Shown here in pieces: positions 40,871 to 63,953 of a DNA stretch of 64,000 bases. The position numbers were made by a program, and so were the translations under genes. The stretch lies in assembly GCF_902148845.1 (NCBI RefSeq), contig NC_043748.1, positions 13,978,945-14,042,944 on the forward strand. The letters are read 5' to 3'. Numbering within the stretch: position 1 is the first letter of the stretch; each line of letters starts with the position of its first letter. Origin of the DNA: Salarias fasciatus. Lineage: Eukaryota; Chordata; Actinopteri; Blenniiformes; Blenniidae. Under the pieces are notes generated by a model that saw nothing but the letters and a program-made list of their open reading frames with translations, was not told where the DNA came from and did not search any database.

Positions 40871-42253
40871 ACACTTTATTACTATTCTGTTACACAATCT
40901 TTGCTCTTAATTCTGTATAAGAAATCACAATAAAAAAAATAGAGGGAGGATGAATCTGTTTCTTATTTTATTTCATCCATCCCTCCATCCGGAACATGAA
41001 AGCATTATCCCAATAATATTGCGCTCATAGCAGAAACTCAGTTACATTATTGTACCAGTGTGTTGAAGTGTAATTTAAGCATAAACAAATGTTAGTCACA
41101 GAAAAATTGTAGTTATAATCTACTGGAAACAAAGTAACTCTGTAGCCGATGGAAATGCAGCAATCAAAAACCAAAAATTAAACTAAACTAAAATCTAAGA
41201 GTGATGATGAATCTTCAATATGAATGTGATCTTTACTCATTTCACTTCTTAGGAAAGTTGGTATTAAGAAGTAATATGCATTGTTTCATGTTAATGATTG
41301 GGAAAGTGCATTCAGTGGAATCATATTTATAATATATCTTAATAACACAGGTCCTCTAATCTCCAAAGATGTTGTCTGCTGCAAACCGTTTCCCTCACAC
41401 ACAAAGGGGAAAGAACTCTTCTCTTACTCTGATATTTTCCTTTATTTGTGTTTATTGAGAATGTTAAAAATGCATAACATATTCAATCACATACTTGCTT
41501 AAAGTATTCAGTAACTAAGGTGTTTTAAGCTGCATCATTGAGTACAATATATGGAAAGCTTGACTCACAAAGGCACATTTCACAATTGTATCACAGCACC
41601 AGTGAAATGCAATAAACAATAATTACTTTTGGTCTCAATCTATAATCAGATATTTATGAAATTATTTACAGACAGGTGACAGATTAAGACAAAAACCCAG
41701 AAAGATGAGTACATAATAACTTGGGAGGCAAATCATGGTGCGAGTTTTTCCCAAAAAAACTGTGGCCACATGTATCTGACACTAACTGTCTGTGATATAC
41801 TATCAGTTTGAATGGAAATGCAGTCTTTGGCTATAATGTGTTAAAGCTACGGTACATCTAGAGGAGCAGGATTAAATGGGACTTTTACCAAGCATTGTTT
41901 GGGGATTTCACAAGGTTGCGTCATACTTGTAGAGACTCAAATTACTGATGAGAATAAGCATGGAAGCTGAACCGGTGGCCTGGGGTCTTTTAAAGACATT
42001 TAGCTGTTGGGGTTTTCCTTTATTTGTCACCTGTTTGTATATCCAAAAATGCAAATGGATATACTTTTGAAAAGGCACGAGGGAAACGTATTTCCTGACA
42101 TAGTGGCTGATTCACAATTCACACATTGCACAGCTGCATACCGATAATACTAACGTGCTTAACTTGCTATGTCTTCTAGTCTACAGTGAGTCGTTCAGCT
42201 GCACAGTGTGAGAATTGATTCAAGTCCAGTTATTTCAGTACACCTTCTTAAAG
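40871..42253. other. Intergenic region between the two mpst genes
   Basis: AT-rich, no gene seen. A minus-strand AATAAA at 42024-42019, about 230 bases past the copy 1 stop, is a candidate poly-A signal for that gene. Confidence 0.45.
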
Positions 42254-44006
42254 CTAGTTTTTGGCCTCTGAGAGTTTGTGCTCGGGCGGAGCCTTGCTGA
42301 ACCACTCAAACCAGGACCCGACGTACACCGGCACGCCAGGGACACCGCACAGATGGGCAGCCAGCACCATGTGGCAGACCGTCACGCCGGAGCCACAGGA
42401 CCCGCACAGAGGCTTACCCAGATCCACTTGGGACTCCTCAAAAAACTTCTTCAGCTTCTCTGTGGGAAGCATCTTGCCATCCTCCCCCAGGAACATGTCG
42501 AAAGGCATGCATTTAGAGCCAGGAATGTGGCCTGGAGGAATATCTGTGAAGACAATGACACTCATTAGAGTACAGAGAGTGGTGCAGCCACTACATGCAC
42601 AAAACTCCCCTGTGCATTTAAATATCCTTATTTCAGATGCTCATCATCATACTCCAGTTTCATATTTCCAGGATAATTTAATATTTCCTGGAGGCAGTTT
42701 TGAATTAGAAGTTCAAAAAGACAGAGGAATCATGGTCCAGAAGGAGGTTTCAATGATCAAAGTGAAAGCCACTGTCTGGTGACCATTTTGGGAAATCAAG
42801 TTATTATCAAGAACATCATTAAAAAAACACTGAAAACAACAAAGTCAACATCTGCTCTGCTTCTCAAACTCTGCTGGTGGGAATTGATACAGGTGATGAG
42901 AAAAAAGAGAGAAACAACACGACCATCAGTTTGGGTCAAGAGAAAGCACTGTTGGAAAACAGATGTGACTTACCACATATGATTTTGTTATTGCGATATT
43001 CTACTTATGTCAAATTGCATGTGGACCTGGCATTGTGCAGCTCCGCTGTGTCTACATGAAATCTCAATGTTATTCCAAATTGGCAAAGCAGACAAGATCC
43101 ATGACTTTTTTTCTTTTTCTTTACATGCGGGTAAAATAAGACAACTCACGAGAGTTGGCTGATGTGGGTGAAAGTTTGCACCCGTATTTGTTTAAGTGAG
43201 AGGCACTCAACTCTGATGAGTGAAGGGAAAATTCCCAGAGAGTCCGATTCCCTTCCATTACACTTTTAATCTTTTTTTTAAAGTAGCGATTCCATCTCCC
43301 TCATTGCCCCCTGGCCCTTTAATATGGTTACATAACAATAAAATGTGTCTGTTTGTCTGTGCATAAACATGAATTCAGCTGAGTCTCGTGCGTAATTGCG
43401 CGCTGCAGTGTAAAGTCACCTTCTCTCGGTTCCGGTTCCAGTCCACGGAACCTTCCGTAGGATCTCACGTCCACCAGCTGGAACTTCTGAGCGGTGATAT
43501 TTTCTGCGACGTCCTCAAATGCCCTGACCCAGGAGCGGTTCATGGTGGCGGTGAACTCGGCTGACTCGGGCTGTGAGCGCGCCGCGGTCCCGGGTGACCC
43601 TCCGCCACCCAGTTCCTGAAGCCGCCGTCCAGCACGACACGTTCAGATGCCCGAACAGCCGGAACATCCACCAGACCCGGGTGCTGGAGAACGCGCCGAG
43701 GTCGCTGGCGTCGTACACGACCACGTGGCTGTCACTCCCGATGCCCAGGTTGCCCACGTACTCCGAGAAGAACTCCTCGGACGGCAGCGAGTGGTCGAGC
43801 GGGGAGTCCCTGTCCGTGCACTCGTCTATGTCGAAGAAAGACGCGCCCGGGATGTGAGACTGGGCGAACTCCTTCTTGGCGTCCCGGCCCGTGACGGGCA
43901 GGTGCCAGGACGCGTCCAGGATCCGCAGCCGCGGACCGACCAGGTTGCGCTTCACCATGTTCGCGAGCCATTGCGCGGAGACGAGCGCTTCAGCCTGCAC
44001 TGCCAT
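42254..44006 (-). CDS. mpst: 3-mercaptopyruvate sulfurtransferase, copy 1 (upstream copy)
   Basis: Same family and same two-exon, phase-1 structure as the neighbour at 38.7-40.5 kb: 44006-43420 and 42543-42254. I start at MAVQAEAL; an in-frame ATG eight codons upstream (44030) is possible. Visible motifs are [42 protein letters not shown] and the catalytic CGSGVTVCH, so it is MPST-type. The usual YDGSW motif near the C-terminus reads YVGSW here (GTC instead of GAC), a change in a residue conserved in copy 2 and in the human enzymes. Exon 1 is two bases short: one base missing near 43633-43638 (HLNVS to LDGGF) and one near 43588-43594 (GHPG to ARSQPESAEF). With those, 292 residues would result. 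Both sites are in GC-rich runs, and I suspect consensus errors. It forms a head-to-tail tandem pair with copy 2. Confidence 0.87.
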
Positions 44007-44234
44007 GTCTGCTCTGGGGTCAGTTTCCACAGCTACTCGCTCCCGTCTGTGTTTATTTTTAATAGGCCGGCTGATCGTTCATCACAGCCACACCGCTATC
44101 TGGCGCCAGACTGTAATCAGGACCGACGAGAAGTGACCTAAACAACTGGGCCGCTTTTATTTGTTCCCTCCTCGTCACTCACTAATATGTTTTGCCGTTT
44201 ACAGCAATTCCCAAGCCCACCTCTCATGATAAGG

Positions 44235-44261
44235 AAAAAAAAAAAAAAAAAAAAAAAAAAA
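44235..44261. repeat. Poly-A tract, 27 bases
   Basis: Uninterrupted A run about 230 bases upstream of mpst copy 1. Confidence 0.95.
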
Positions 44262-44909
44262 GCCTGATTAGATAATCTTTTCTCTGCACTCAGGAAATTC
44301 CACTGAACATTTGGGGTCCTGGACTGAGGAAGAAGGAGTTCAGCTCAGTTCAGTAAACACCATTTCAGATGAGTTCACACAAGGTAACTCACCACAGATC
44401 TCCCTCATGAAGCTAAATTGAATGATATCTGGTTTTCTATGTAAACCAGTTTGTGCTACAGAAAAGTGCAATGTGGCTAAAGTTTGTTTGATCTATTGAT
44501 TGATCAAATACCAACCAACCAACAAGGTCCATCAAATAAACCCTTAAAATCCAGAAAATAGCTAAAATTTCGGAATTATTTTGAGCTCATTTGTTGCAAA
44601 TGGCAATATTGTGAAATAGCAGAACTCAGTAGAGAAAAAGTTTAACACAAATTGTGATTCTGGCCAGTTTTAACTTTTAAACACTTAACTCCACACTTTT
44701 ATGATGGCACTTGTTGCTTCCAAAAAGTTGCCAAGACGCTGCATGATAACCTAAACAATGTTAGCAGGGCTGGAAATGAAGTCATTCCAGGCATCCGAAT
44801 CACAAAACAAATGGAGCCAAAAGGAAATGGTCAGACACCAAAAGGATTTTCAGAAAGTTTAAGTCAATCCAGTCTCACCTCTTAACTCTGACACAAACAC
44901 ACGTACATA

Positions 44910-45658
44910 CAGTGGCTTGCCAAATTATTCAAAATAGGTCAAGCTGGATGGAGACCATCGGTGAACAGCAATTACTTGAACAATGCCAGAGATTTTCAAT
45001 TGGATTAAGGTCTGGAATTTCACTCGGCCATTCTACTACATGAATAAGATCTAAGCCACTCCACTGTGCCTCTGGCAGGGTTTCAGGTTATTGACCTGCT
45101 GGTAAACCTCCGCCCCAGACTCAAGTCTGACAGGTTTTCCTTCAAGATACATATCTCTATACTGGGTCCATCTATCTTCCCATCACTCTGAGCAGCAGCT
45201 GTGGATCTCTGCAGCTCCTCCAGAGTTACCCATGGGCCTCTTGGCTGCTCCCTGATCGATGCTCCCGGTGATCGGCCTGTCGGTTGTGCCGTACTTTCTC
45301 CTTCTCTCCACAACATTCTCCCTGAAAATGTTTGGTATTTATGATGCCGTTTGTTCACGAATAGCATCTAATTTCAATGTCTGAGGCCCTCAGAGGACAG
45401 CTGGATTTGATTAGATTTCATACAGATGGACTCTGTTGACTCTCTTTTGAATGCTCTTGATTCCACTGGATTTTATTCCGGGAATGAAAAATTTGCACTC
45501 CAAACTTCTCAGTTTGTATCTGTAAAGAGATGTGAAAGCCATGTCAGCAGCACGTCGTGTTGTTCTTTCACACAAAGTCCCGATGAAATGCATTTGTGGT
45601 TATAATATGACAAAACAGGGAAGAGCTCAAAGGATAGGAATAATTTTGCAAATCACTG
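44910..45658. mobile_element. TIR DNA transposon (non-autonomous, TA-flanked)
   Basis: The left end CAGTGGCTTGCCAAATTATTC and the right end, whose reverse complement reads CAGTGATTTGCAAAATTATTC, form imperfect terminal inverted repeats of about 21 bases. TA lies on both sides, as expected for a Tc1/mariner-type target duplication. The 749-bp body has no intact transposase; the interior phrase 'attaaggtctggaatttcac' recurs in teleost MITEs of this kind. Superfamily assignment rests on the TA flank only. Confidence 0.75.
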
Positions 45659-46149
45659 TACAAGACTCTGAGCGTGTGTGTGAAGCAGTAGAGCAGCCCT
45701 AAACAGCACTCACACAAAAACAAAACTCAGTGAGATTAACTCTGGAAAGGCGTCCCGTGGTCGACTGAAGGAGGTTATTTCAGGTCATCAGTCTGAGTTT
45801 TGTGTCCAGAGGGAATCGGGTGAAGTTGTGTTGAATGACTTAATGTCTAACTGCTTTTGTCTTTTAATCTTGTTGCATAATTTCTAAAGATTACTTGCTT
45901 TTGTGCATTTTTGTGGCTCTTTGAATCTGTTAAAAGATTTGAAACTTTGCAGTAACACGTCCATTGATATTCTTCTTTGTTCATGTTAGAGCTTTTCTGA
46001 ACAATTCAGTCGGTCAAACTGTCGTGGAGGTGAAATGTCTTCTAAGACATATGACCAAGTTTTATTGACATATTTGATTCCTTTGAGATTCAGTTTGAAT
46101 TTTACACGAATCAAGCCGTACAATATTTAACAGTTCTTTTATTATGAGG

Positions 46150-49100
46150 AATAGCCCCTTGAGATAAATTATCTCGTTTTCGAGGGGATCCTCAGAATCA
46201 GATCAACATAAAGAGCAGAGCAGCGTAACAAAATAGAAGATAGCAAAATTACATTTGCATTTGAAAAAAATAAAATGAATACAAGTAAATAAGAAAAGAA
46301 ACAAAAAATAAAAGTAGTAAAAAATAACAAAAAAACAAAAAACAAACAAAAAAAAAAACAATAAGCAAAAATGAGACAACACACACACACATACACACAC
46401 AAACCAGCTCTGAATGTTCACCTCTCCCCACCCTTCAAAGTCAGCACAACATAGTCAAAACAAACATCAAAACAAGAATTTAAATCACATGAACCTTTTA
46501 ATTATGGACAAAAAAAAAAAAAAAAATCATATATGGCCGTTCGAGCAGACTAGAGACAATGGCAAGTATTTTGAAGATGTGTTAGTAGAGCACTACGGAA
46601 TGAAGTTATAGAACGAACAGAAACAGAGATTGTTCCAGTCATTAGGAGCCCTAACACAGAATGCATGTTTACCGACTACACGCTTAACTCTTGGCACAAA
46701 AGAACATTTGTTCATCATGTCGTAAGTTATGCTGAGAGTTATCGGGCACGAGATATTGTTTTAAATAATCGGGAAAATTATGGTAAATACTTTTGAAAAT
46801 AAATGCAGCCAGTGGTACTGTCTTCTGGCAGAGGGTGCAAGCCAGGACAGTTGCTCATACATGACACAGTGGTGTGTCCTATAAGGGCAGCGAAGGACAA
46901 AGCGACAAAGACTGTTGAAATGACATCAATGGAGCGCAAACAGGATTCAGTTGTATTTACATAAATGACATCAGCATAATCCAGAATACGAAGCAACAGT
47001 TGTGTAACTATTCTCTTCCAGACCTGCAAAGTAAAACACTTACCAAAATACAACAATTCCCTTATTCAAATTTGCAGAAACGGGCGTTGCGCATCTTTCA
47101 TAAGGTTGGGTTTCTGGATCATACTCATGAACTGTTTCTTAAATCAAAGTTGCTCAAATTTCAGGATCTTGTCAATTATAATACATCTATAATCCTATAT
47201 AAAGCTTTTAACAATATGTTACCCGCAAATTTACAAAAGATTTTTGATATTCGGAGGGAGGTATAATTTGAGAGCTATGGTGAGTTCACATTACCCAGAG
47301 TTCGAACAACTCGCAAAAGTTTTGTGTGTCTGTATGTGGAGTGAAACTCTGGAACAGACTGAGTTTACAATATAAACAATGTAATATTCACAGATTCAAA
47401 TTGTTCTATAAACAGTTGATATGGTCACAATATGCTCGAAGAGGGTCTTAAATGTATATCGGTGTTCTGTCAATGTGTGTTTAGTTCTCTTATCATTGTT
47501 GGTATTGTCCATTACCATTGCTGGTATATTGTTCTTAACTTCACTCAACTGCTTATGACATGTTTAATTTGTGTTCGAAGCTGCCTTATATAAAGAAGAA
47601 TATGTGTCTTGAAATCGTTTTGAAATGAGTTGCAGGAAAAATGTTGTATGTTATATATGAACATTATCAGGTTGGGATTTAATAAGTTTTCTTCGTCCCA
47701 CTCCCTTTCAGGCATTTTTTGTTGTCATTTAGTATATTGTAAATTCTGTTTCTTTGGTTTCAGTTGATGAACGGGTATTCATTATGTGTGTCCCAAATAG
47801 TGAATGTGATTGCCTGAAATGAATAATAAATGAATGAATGAATGAATGAACATGTATAATTATATAATGTTTTTAAACGATAGTTGAGCTTTGACATAGT
47901 AGCACTATATGAGTTTTGAAAGAGAGATCAGGTCTAACCAAACACCAAGGTATTTAAATGTATCAGCTAATTCAAGAGGAGAGGCGTCTAGAAAATGCAA
48001 TTGAAGATTATTTTCACCTGAGGCCAAGGCATTTCCCCAGAACAGCATGGAATAAGATTTTGATTTGTTAAGAAGTAATTTATTAACTGACAGCCACTGC
48101 TGCACAGAGTCAAAGTCATGCTGTAAAGAAACATTAATATCAGAGGATTGGTTTAGAGCAGTAAATAACTGCATCATCAGCATATAGATGAAGATCACAA
48201 CTTGAGCAGCAAAGTGGCATGCCATTAATGAAGATGGAAAACAGTAAGGGCCCAAGAGAGGAACCTTGAGGAATGCCTTTGTCAGTGGTTGTAAAATTTG
48301 ACAGACTGCCCTATAGGAAACACTGGCGACGGTGATGGAGGTAGGAGTGAAACCATAAAAGAGATGATCTACAGAGGCCAATGGCCTGCAGTTTATCCAG
48401 AAGCAAATAATGATCCACTAAATCGAAAGCTTTAGATAAATCTAAAAAATGGCACCAGTGCTCATATTATTGTCAAACTAGAAAATATGTCATTTGTAAA
48501 TTTCATGAGAGCAGTGGTAGTCGAGAAATGTTTTCTGAAACCTGACTGGCAGTGAGAGAATAAATTATTACAAGAAAGATAGCTTGAAAATTGATCAAAA
48601 ATCATTTTCTCAAAGATTTTTACAACAGAGTTAATTATTGAAATAGGCCTATAGTTATTCAGATCTTGCATATCACCTCCTTTATGCAATGGGATAACTT
48701 AGTGCATTTCCAAGCAGTAGGCACTTCACAGGTGTCGAAAAGACATATTGAAAAGGACCGACAATGGGGATGAGAGCACATAAGAAGCAAGTTTAAAAAT
48801 TTAGCCTCAATGCCTTCAGGGCCAGGTCCACTGTTAGCAGACAGCTTGCCAATGGCCTGCAAGACATCTGCTGGGCTGACCTGCCCAAATGTGAAAGTGC
48901 TATTACAGGGCTGAGACACATTGAAAGGAGTGCAAGATGGTGAAAGATGTATCTTTGGTGTTTGGGAGAAATACAAACTAAAAGCACTGGCAATCGCGAC
49001 AGGATCGTTTGTTATCTCATTATTAATTTTCATATTGTTAATAGTATTATCAGATTTACCAATTAAATTCTTAATTTTCCTCCAGAATTGTTTAGGGTTT

Positions 49101-50300
49101 TTGAAATCATTTGACAGGCTATTCCTGTAATAATTGGCCTTGGCATTTCGCGTTTGTGTAGTGCATATTTCTTAACCGTTTGTATTCCTCCCAATCACTC
49201 TAAAATTTTGTAAGCTTATGTTTAGACCAAGCCCTATCTCTCTGTTTGAAAAGATTGATAAGATCACCATATACCCAAGGCAGATGATGACCTTTAACCT
49301 TAATGAGTTTCCAAGGGGCATGCTTGTCAATAACTCGCAGACCTCAGTATAGAAATAATCCCAAGCAGCATGAATGTCGGAATTAAGTTAAGGCGGTTCC
49401 AATTAATTGTTTGCAAGTCACTTATAAATGAGACACTGTTGAATGATTTTGTTTCACGTATCCTAATATATTTAGGAGGAAGATGTGGAATTGATATTTT
49501 CCATAAACAGTAAATAACCGAGTGGTCACTAAAACTGTCTGAAAGGACACCAGAGTTTATTATTCTATTGGGGTGTGAGACTAGAATCCAGTCAATGACA
49601 GATTTACTATTCGGACCAACTCTGGTGGGCTCTTTAATTATTTGAATTAGATTTGCACCACTAAACAAGTTACATTCAGTGAGTGTAGAAGAATCAGACC
49701 AGTTTAAATTAAAATCCCCCAGAGAACAATTTCTTTTGGGTCACCAAGAGATGAAACAGTGGCTAAAATGTTCTTAACAGACTCAATTTTTGGAGATGAG
49801 GGTGGTCGGTATATGTTGCCGATGATTAATTGTTTATTTGCATGAAGAATAACCTTAACAAAAATGCCTTCAAAGTACTCAGGCTTCACTTTAGGACTAA
49901 TTAGTTGTGATTTCAGATGAGAAGAAATATATGTGACAACTCCGCCTCCCCTTTTTTGTTTTTTGTTTTTATCTCAGTGGATTTGATGGTACTGCTGGTT
50001 CGATAAGTGAGGACTTCTGCTGCTGCTTCACTAAGCTGACAGTCCGATTCTGGAGCGTCAGTGTAGTTTAGTTTCCCCACAAGAGGTCAGTCTAAGTTCA
50101 TGATTATGCACGCTCCGTAGTTCCAAGATTTTTCTCTTCTATTTCCATCACTATGTTCCAAATCACTGATGGTCCCGGATGGCTCTGCTGTGAAGGTTTT
50201 ACATGTAGGGAGAAATCTAAAAGATTCAGGACAGAATTTCTCCTAGAAGATGGCTGGAAACGAGACTTCTTATACATCAACACCTGCTGACATCCATCCA
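46150..50300 (-). mobile_element. LINE (CR1/L2/Rex-like clade), degraded, interrupted by a second LINE
   Basis: Read on the minus strand, the fragments are in order. Around 50.3-49.3 kb are pieces of an AP-type endonuclease (IIGNIYRPPSS, then SVIDWILVSHPNRI and SDSFSDHSVIYCLW). Around 49.03-47.9 kb is reverse transcriptase (NYRPISIINSVVKIFEKMIF, SGFRKHFSTTTAL, and the catalytic YADD at 48184-48173 within LHLYADDAVIY, then FKYLGVWLD). After an interruption the thumb-like part resumes near 47.03 kb (QLLLRILDYADVIYVN). The 3' end is near 46150 (AATTTATCTCAAGGGGCTATTCC). The reading frame is split into several pieces by stops and shifts, so the copy is dead. The clade assignment is from overall motif style, not a search. 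Confidence 0.8.
47036..47855 (+). mobile_element. 5'-truncated LINE 3' fragment nested in the opposite-strand LINE
   Basis: A plus-strand frame reads LQKRALRIFHKVGFLDHTHE and LFLKSKLLKFQDLVNYNTS, then YKAFNNMLPANLQKIF, the C-terminal domain of fish L2/Rex-type LINE polymerases. It is followed by a 3' UTR and a (TGAA)n tail at about 47821-47849, the expected 3' terminus. It sits exactly where the minus-strand LINE is interrupted between FKYLGVWLD and QLLLRILDYADV, so it inserted later. Exact ends and target duplication were not resolved. Confidence 0.75.
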
Positions 50301-51884
50301 TTCGACTTAGTGCTATGTGGAATTGTTGGATTTAAATTCTTAAAAGTACCTTGACTGTTGAGTTTGGAATTATAAGTAGAGTTTGAATTGAACAGACAAG
50401 CTTTAAAACAGTGATCATCCAGCCCAATGTCTCAAAGATCTCAGTCTCATGGTGAGACTGAGGTCAGCGGTTGATGAATAGAGTAGAAGAGACATTTTTC
50501 TCTTTGTCCTGACTTACTTCTATTAAGCGGGTTTATTCAAAGAATGACTTTTCCTGCTCAAGACTTTCTGATATGTAAAAATGAGAATTTATATGATGGA
50601 AAATGTATTATTAATGGGCAGAAATATCACATTTAAATACTCACAAAGTGGTGTTTTCCCTTATATTTTCAATTGAGATCATGCAGTCTGCTTTACTCTT
50701 TTGAAAACATAAGTATGCTCATAATATCAAAACCTCTGATCCACATTTATGGAGTGAGTCATTTTATTTATCATGGTGTCATTTGTCTATACTTTTTCTA
50801 TAGTTTTGTATTGATTTGCTTAGCATTTATATGCAAAACAAACTTTCTCTTGCATTTTAGTTCAAATCAAGCACCGTGTCAATAGTTGTTCTTGACTACA
50901 AATTTTCTTTACTTTCTTTGCCACATGCTTTATTTCTTGTTCTTCTGGAATATATTTTGGTATCAGTCAAATGGCACAAATCTGCTTCATCAGGACAGAA
51001 GGGTAAAAATAAAAAAACATCTTCAGGATAGAGTGAACACAATAGATTGAAACAAAGCAGATCCTGACAGACACTCCCAAGAGTTGCTTGAAAGTACCTG
51101 CCCAGTTTGCTGCATGTATCTGTGCCTCCATCTCCATCTGCGTCCCTCTGATGTTTGCCCTCAGTGTGAAGTGGCACGGCCTGAAGAGGGGTTTCCTCTC
51201 TGCAAACAGAGCCCCCTCTGTTGTCTGAAACCAGAGAGGTTAGCATTCCTCGGGTCCAGGCCTCAAATAAGGGCCCGGATTCTTGCAGAAATAATCCAGA
51301 TTCCCACTGGGAGTGCAAACCTATCCGCTCTTTTTGGGCAGCTGCCTCCCTCAAGGTGAGACAATCAGTGTCTTTGTGAAGCCAAGCTGATGCCAAGCAG
51401 AGTGAGGCCGGAGCAGGTCCAGTTCCCCTCCGTCAGCTGCGAAGAGGGTCTCTCTCGATGGCTGTGGATACATTTTTTTTGGGGGAAAAATACGCCGTTA
51501 TCACTCTTGGTGGATGTTTTAATGGATCCTTGTGGATTTAACAGAGAACCAGTCCACTGACTGAGAGGTAGGCCGCTTGCTTCCTTTATCCTCTCCTCAC
51601 CTCTGAAAACAGCATGCACAACTATACTGTATATGCAGGATAAGGCAGAAAAAAAGTGGGAAAGAGGTTAATATAAAACAGAAAACAAGACAGGAAAGTG
51701 AGCATCTGTTGCTGAAGCTGTCTTTTTCCACAGAATGTATATATTGACCTACAGATAAAAAAATGAAACATTTGGACCATTTTACATGTTTAGTATTGAA
51801 TGCTTTAAAGGTACAAGAATGAGTTTTAAGTTGAAGTTGCAGCAATCAGTGAGTCAATCAGGGAATTAGGCAGAATGCAATGTT
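50301..51884. other. No gene recognised between the LINE and col1a1
   Basis: AT-rich sequence with scattered open frames in both directions and no recognisable domain. A moderately GC-rich patch at 51080-51600 shows no known protein. Confidence 0.45.
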
Positions 51885-51889
51885 AGACC

Positions 51890-53439
51890 ACTTAACATGC
51901 TTTATTTCAGCATTCAAAATAATTAAAACATCTCAATTTATTATACATATACAAAATAGGTACAGATCCTTGTGGTGTTTTTCCCCATGGGTATGGCTGT
52001 CTGCCTTCTCTCACAAACTCTTTGCTGATGGCTCTTTTTGTGCATTTTCTTAAAAAAAAATCTATACCTCTAATTGTTTGTTGTTCTTTACTCATTGCAC
52101 AATGAAAAAACAAACAAACTACAACAGATATGTGAATGAAGGGATGTGGAGAGGAGTTTGGATCACGGAAAAGGTGAAGATTCAAAAATAATAAAATAGG
52201 GAAAGACGAAGGTCCACTTTTTCACTGGAAGTTGGTGACAGAGAGTTTTACTGCCAACACTGCCAAGAATGGAAATAGAAGAAGCAGTCTGCTTCAGTCT
52301 GGACACCAAGAGTCAAAGCTGTAGTTCTTTTTAGCACCAAGAAGGTCCCGTACACGCCAGAGTGACTGTGACACAACAAAACAGTATAGTCAAGCTGCAC
52401 ATGCAGGACACCTCAAACAATAGCACCTTAAATCTCGGCGGTTTCTCCTTCTGATAAAGTGTCAGCAAAACTTCCACTACCCCACCGACACCCAGCAACA
52501 GCCGCAGGCTTCGCTTCAGAAACACCCGGGTGGAATTCCTTGCTTTTTTTTTTTTTTTTTTGAGGTAGCCATAGGATTTTTTTAGTTCTTTCAAAAAAAA
52601 AAGAGGTTTAAACCCATATTTCTCTGCTGTTGATTTTAATGTGACTTTTCTTCAGGAAAATTAAAAAAAAAAAAAAAAAAGAAAGGAACAAACAAGAAAG
52701 CAACCACAACAACAAACAAATCACAACGTCTACAACGTCGGCGATGAGGTGGAGGAGGGAGCTGTCAGCGTTGCTGAGGCGGGTGAAGAGGAGAGGGCAG
52801 AGCAACAAAGACAAACATGGCTGTCAGTTTCACCGTTTATTCATCAACACCTGAAACGTGGTACAAAGCAACTGGGTTCTGTCTGTCGGGACTGTCCTTT
52901 CATTCCTCTCACCGCAGAGGTGTATCAAAATACAAAGTCACCTGTGTGTTTCTGTCGGTTTTTGTAAACTCCAGAGAGGCCTGGTTGGGCTGGATGAAGA
53001 GGGGAAGTTAATTTTTTTTTTTACACTTTACAGAGGCATATATTATTTTCTTGTTGCCAGTGAAACAAAATGTCTTCTCTACAGGATCCTTGGTGTTGGT
53101 GATGGCAAAAAAAACAAAACAAAAAAAAAAAAAAAACAAAGAGTCAGAAACGGAAAAAGTAGTGGTCCCAAACACGACGATGCAGGCGTTGCCACACCAC
53201 CGCCATCTTGTTCTTGTTGAAGTGCAGGTTTTAGGCAAAGTGGACCATCAGAACAACGGCCAAATGGAAACTTGTAGAATCGGGAGCGAGGAATCGCATT
53301 TTTTCAGAAAACTGGCATTAGAAGAACGTTTTGGTGGGGGGTTGTTTTTCTTTTTTTTAGAGAGAGATGACTGCTAGAAAAAATAAAACACACACGCACG
53401 CACACACACAACAACAATTTCAAGTCCAGATTTCTCTTT
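51890..53439 (-). other. col1a1: Likely col1a1 3' UTR
   Basis: Minus-strand sequence after the col1a1 stop, with homopolymer runs (A on the plus strand near 52662-52680, T near 52543-52561) and AATAAA hexamers at 52846-52841 and 51906-51901. Either could be the cleavage signal, giving a 3' UTR of about 0.6 or 1.55 kb. Confidence 0.45.

Positions 53440-63953
<10,514 letters not shown>

Noticed and set aside
50896-51396. Minus-strand open frame of 166 codons
   Set aside because: No recognisable domain or splice context; composition not clearly coding.
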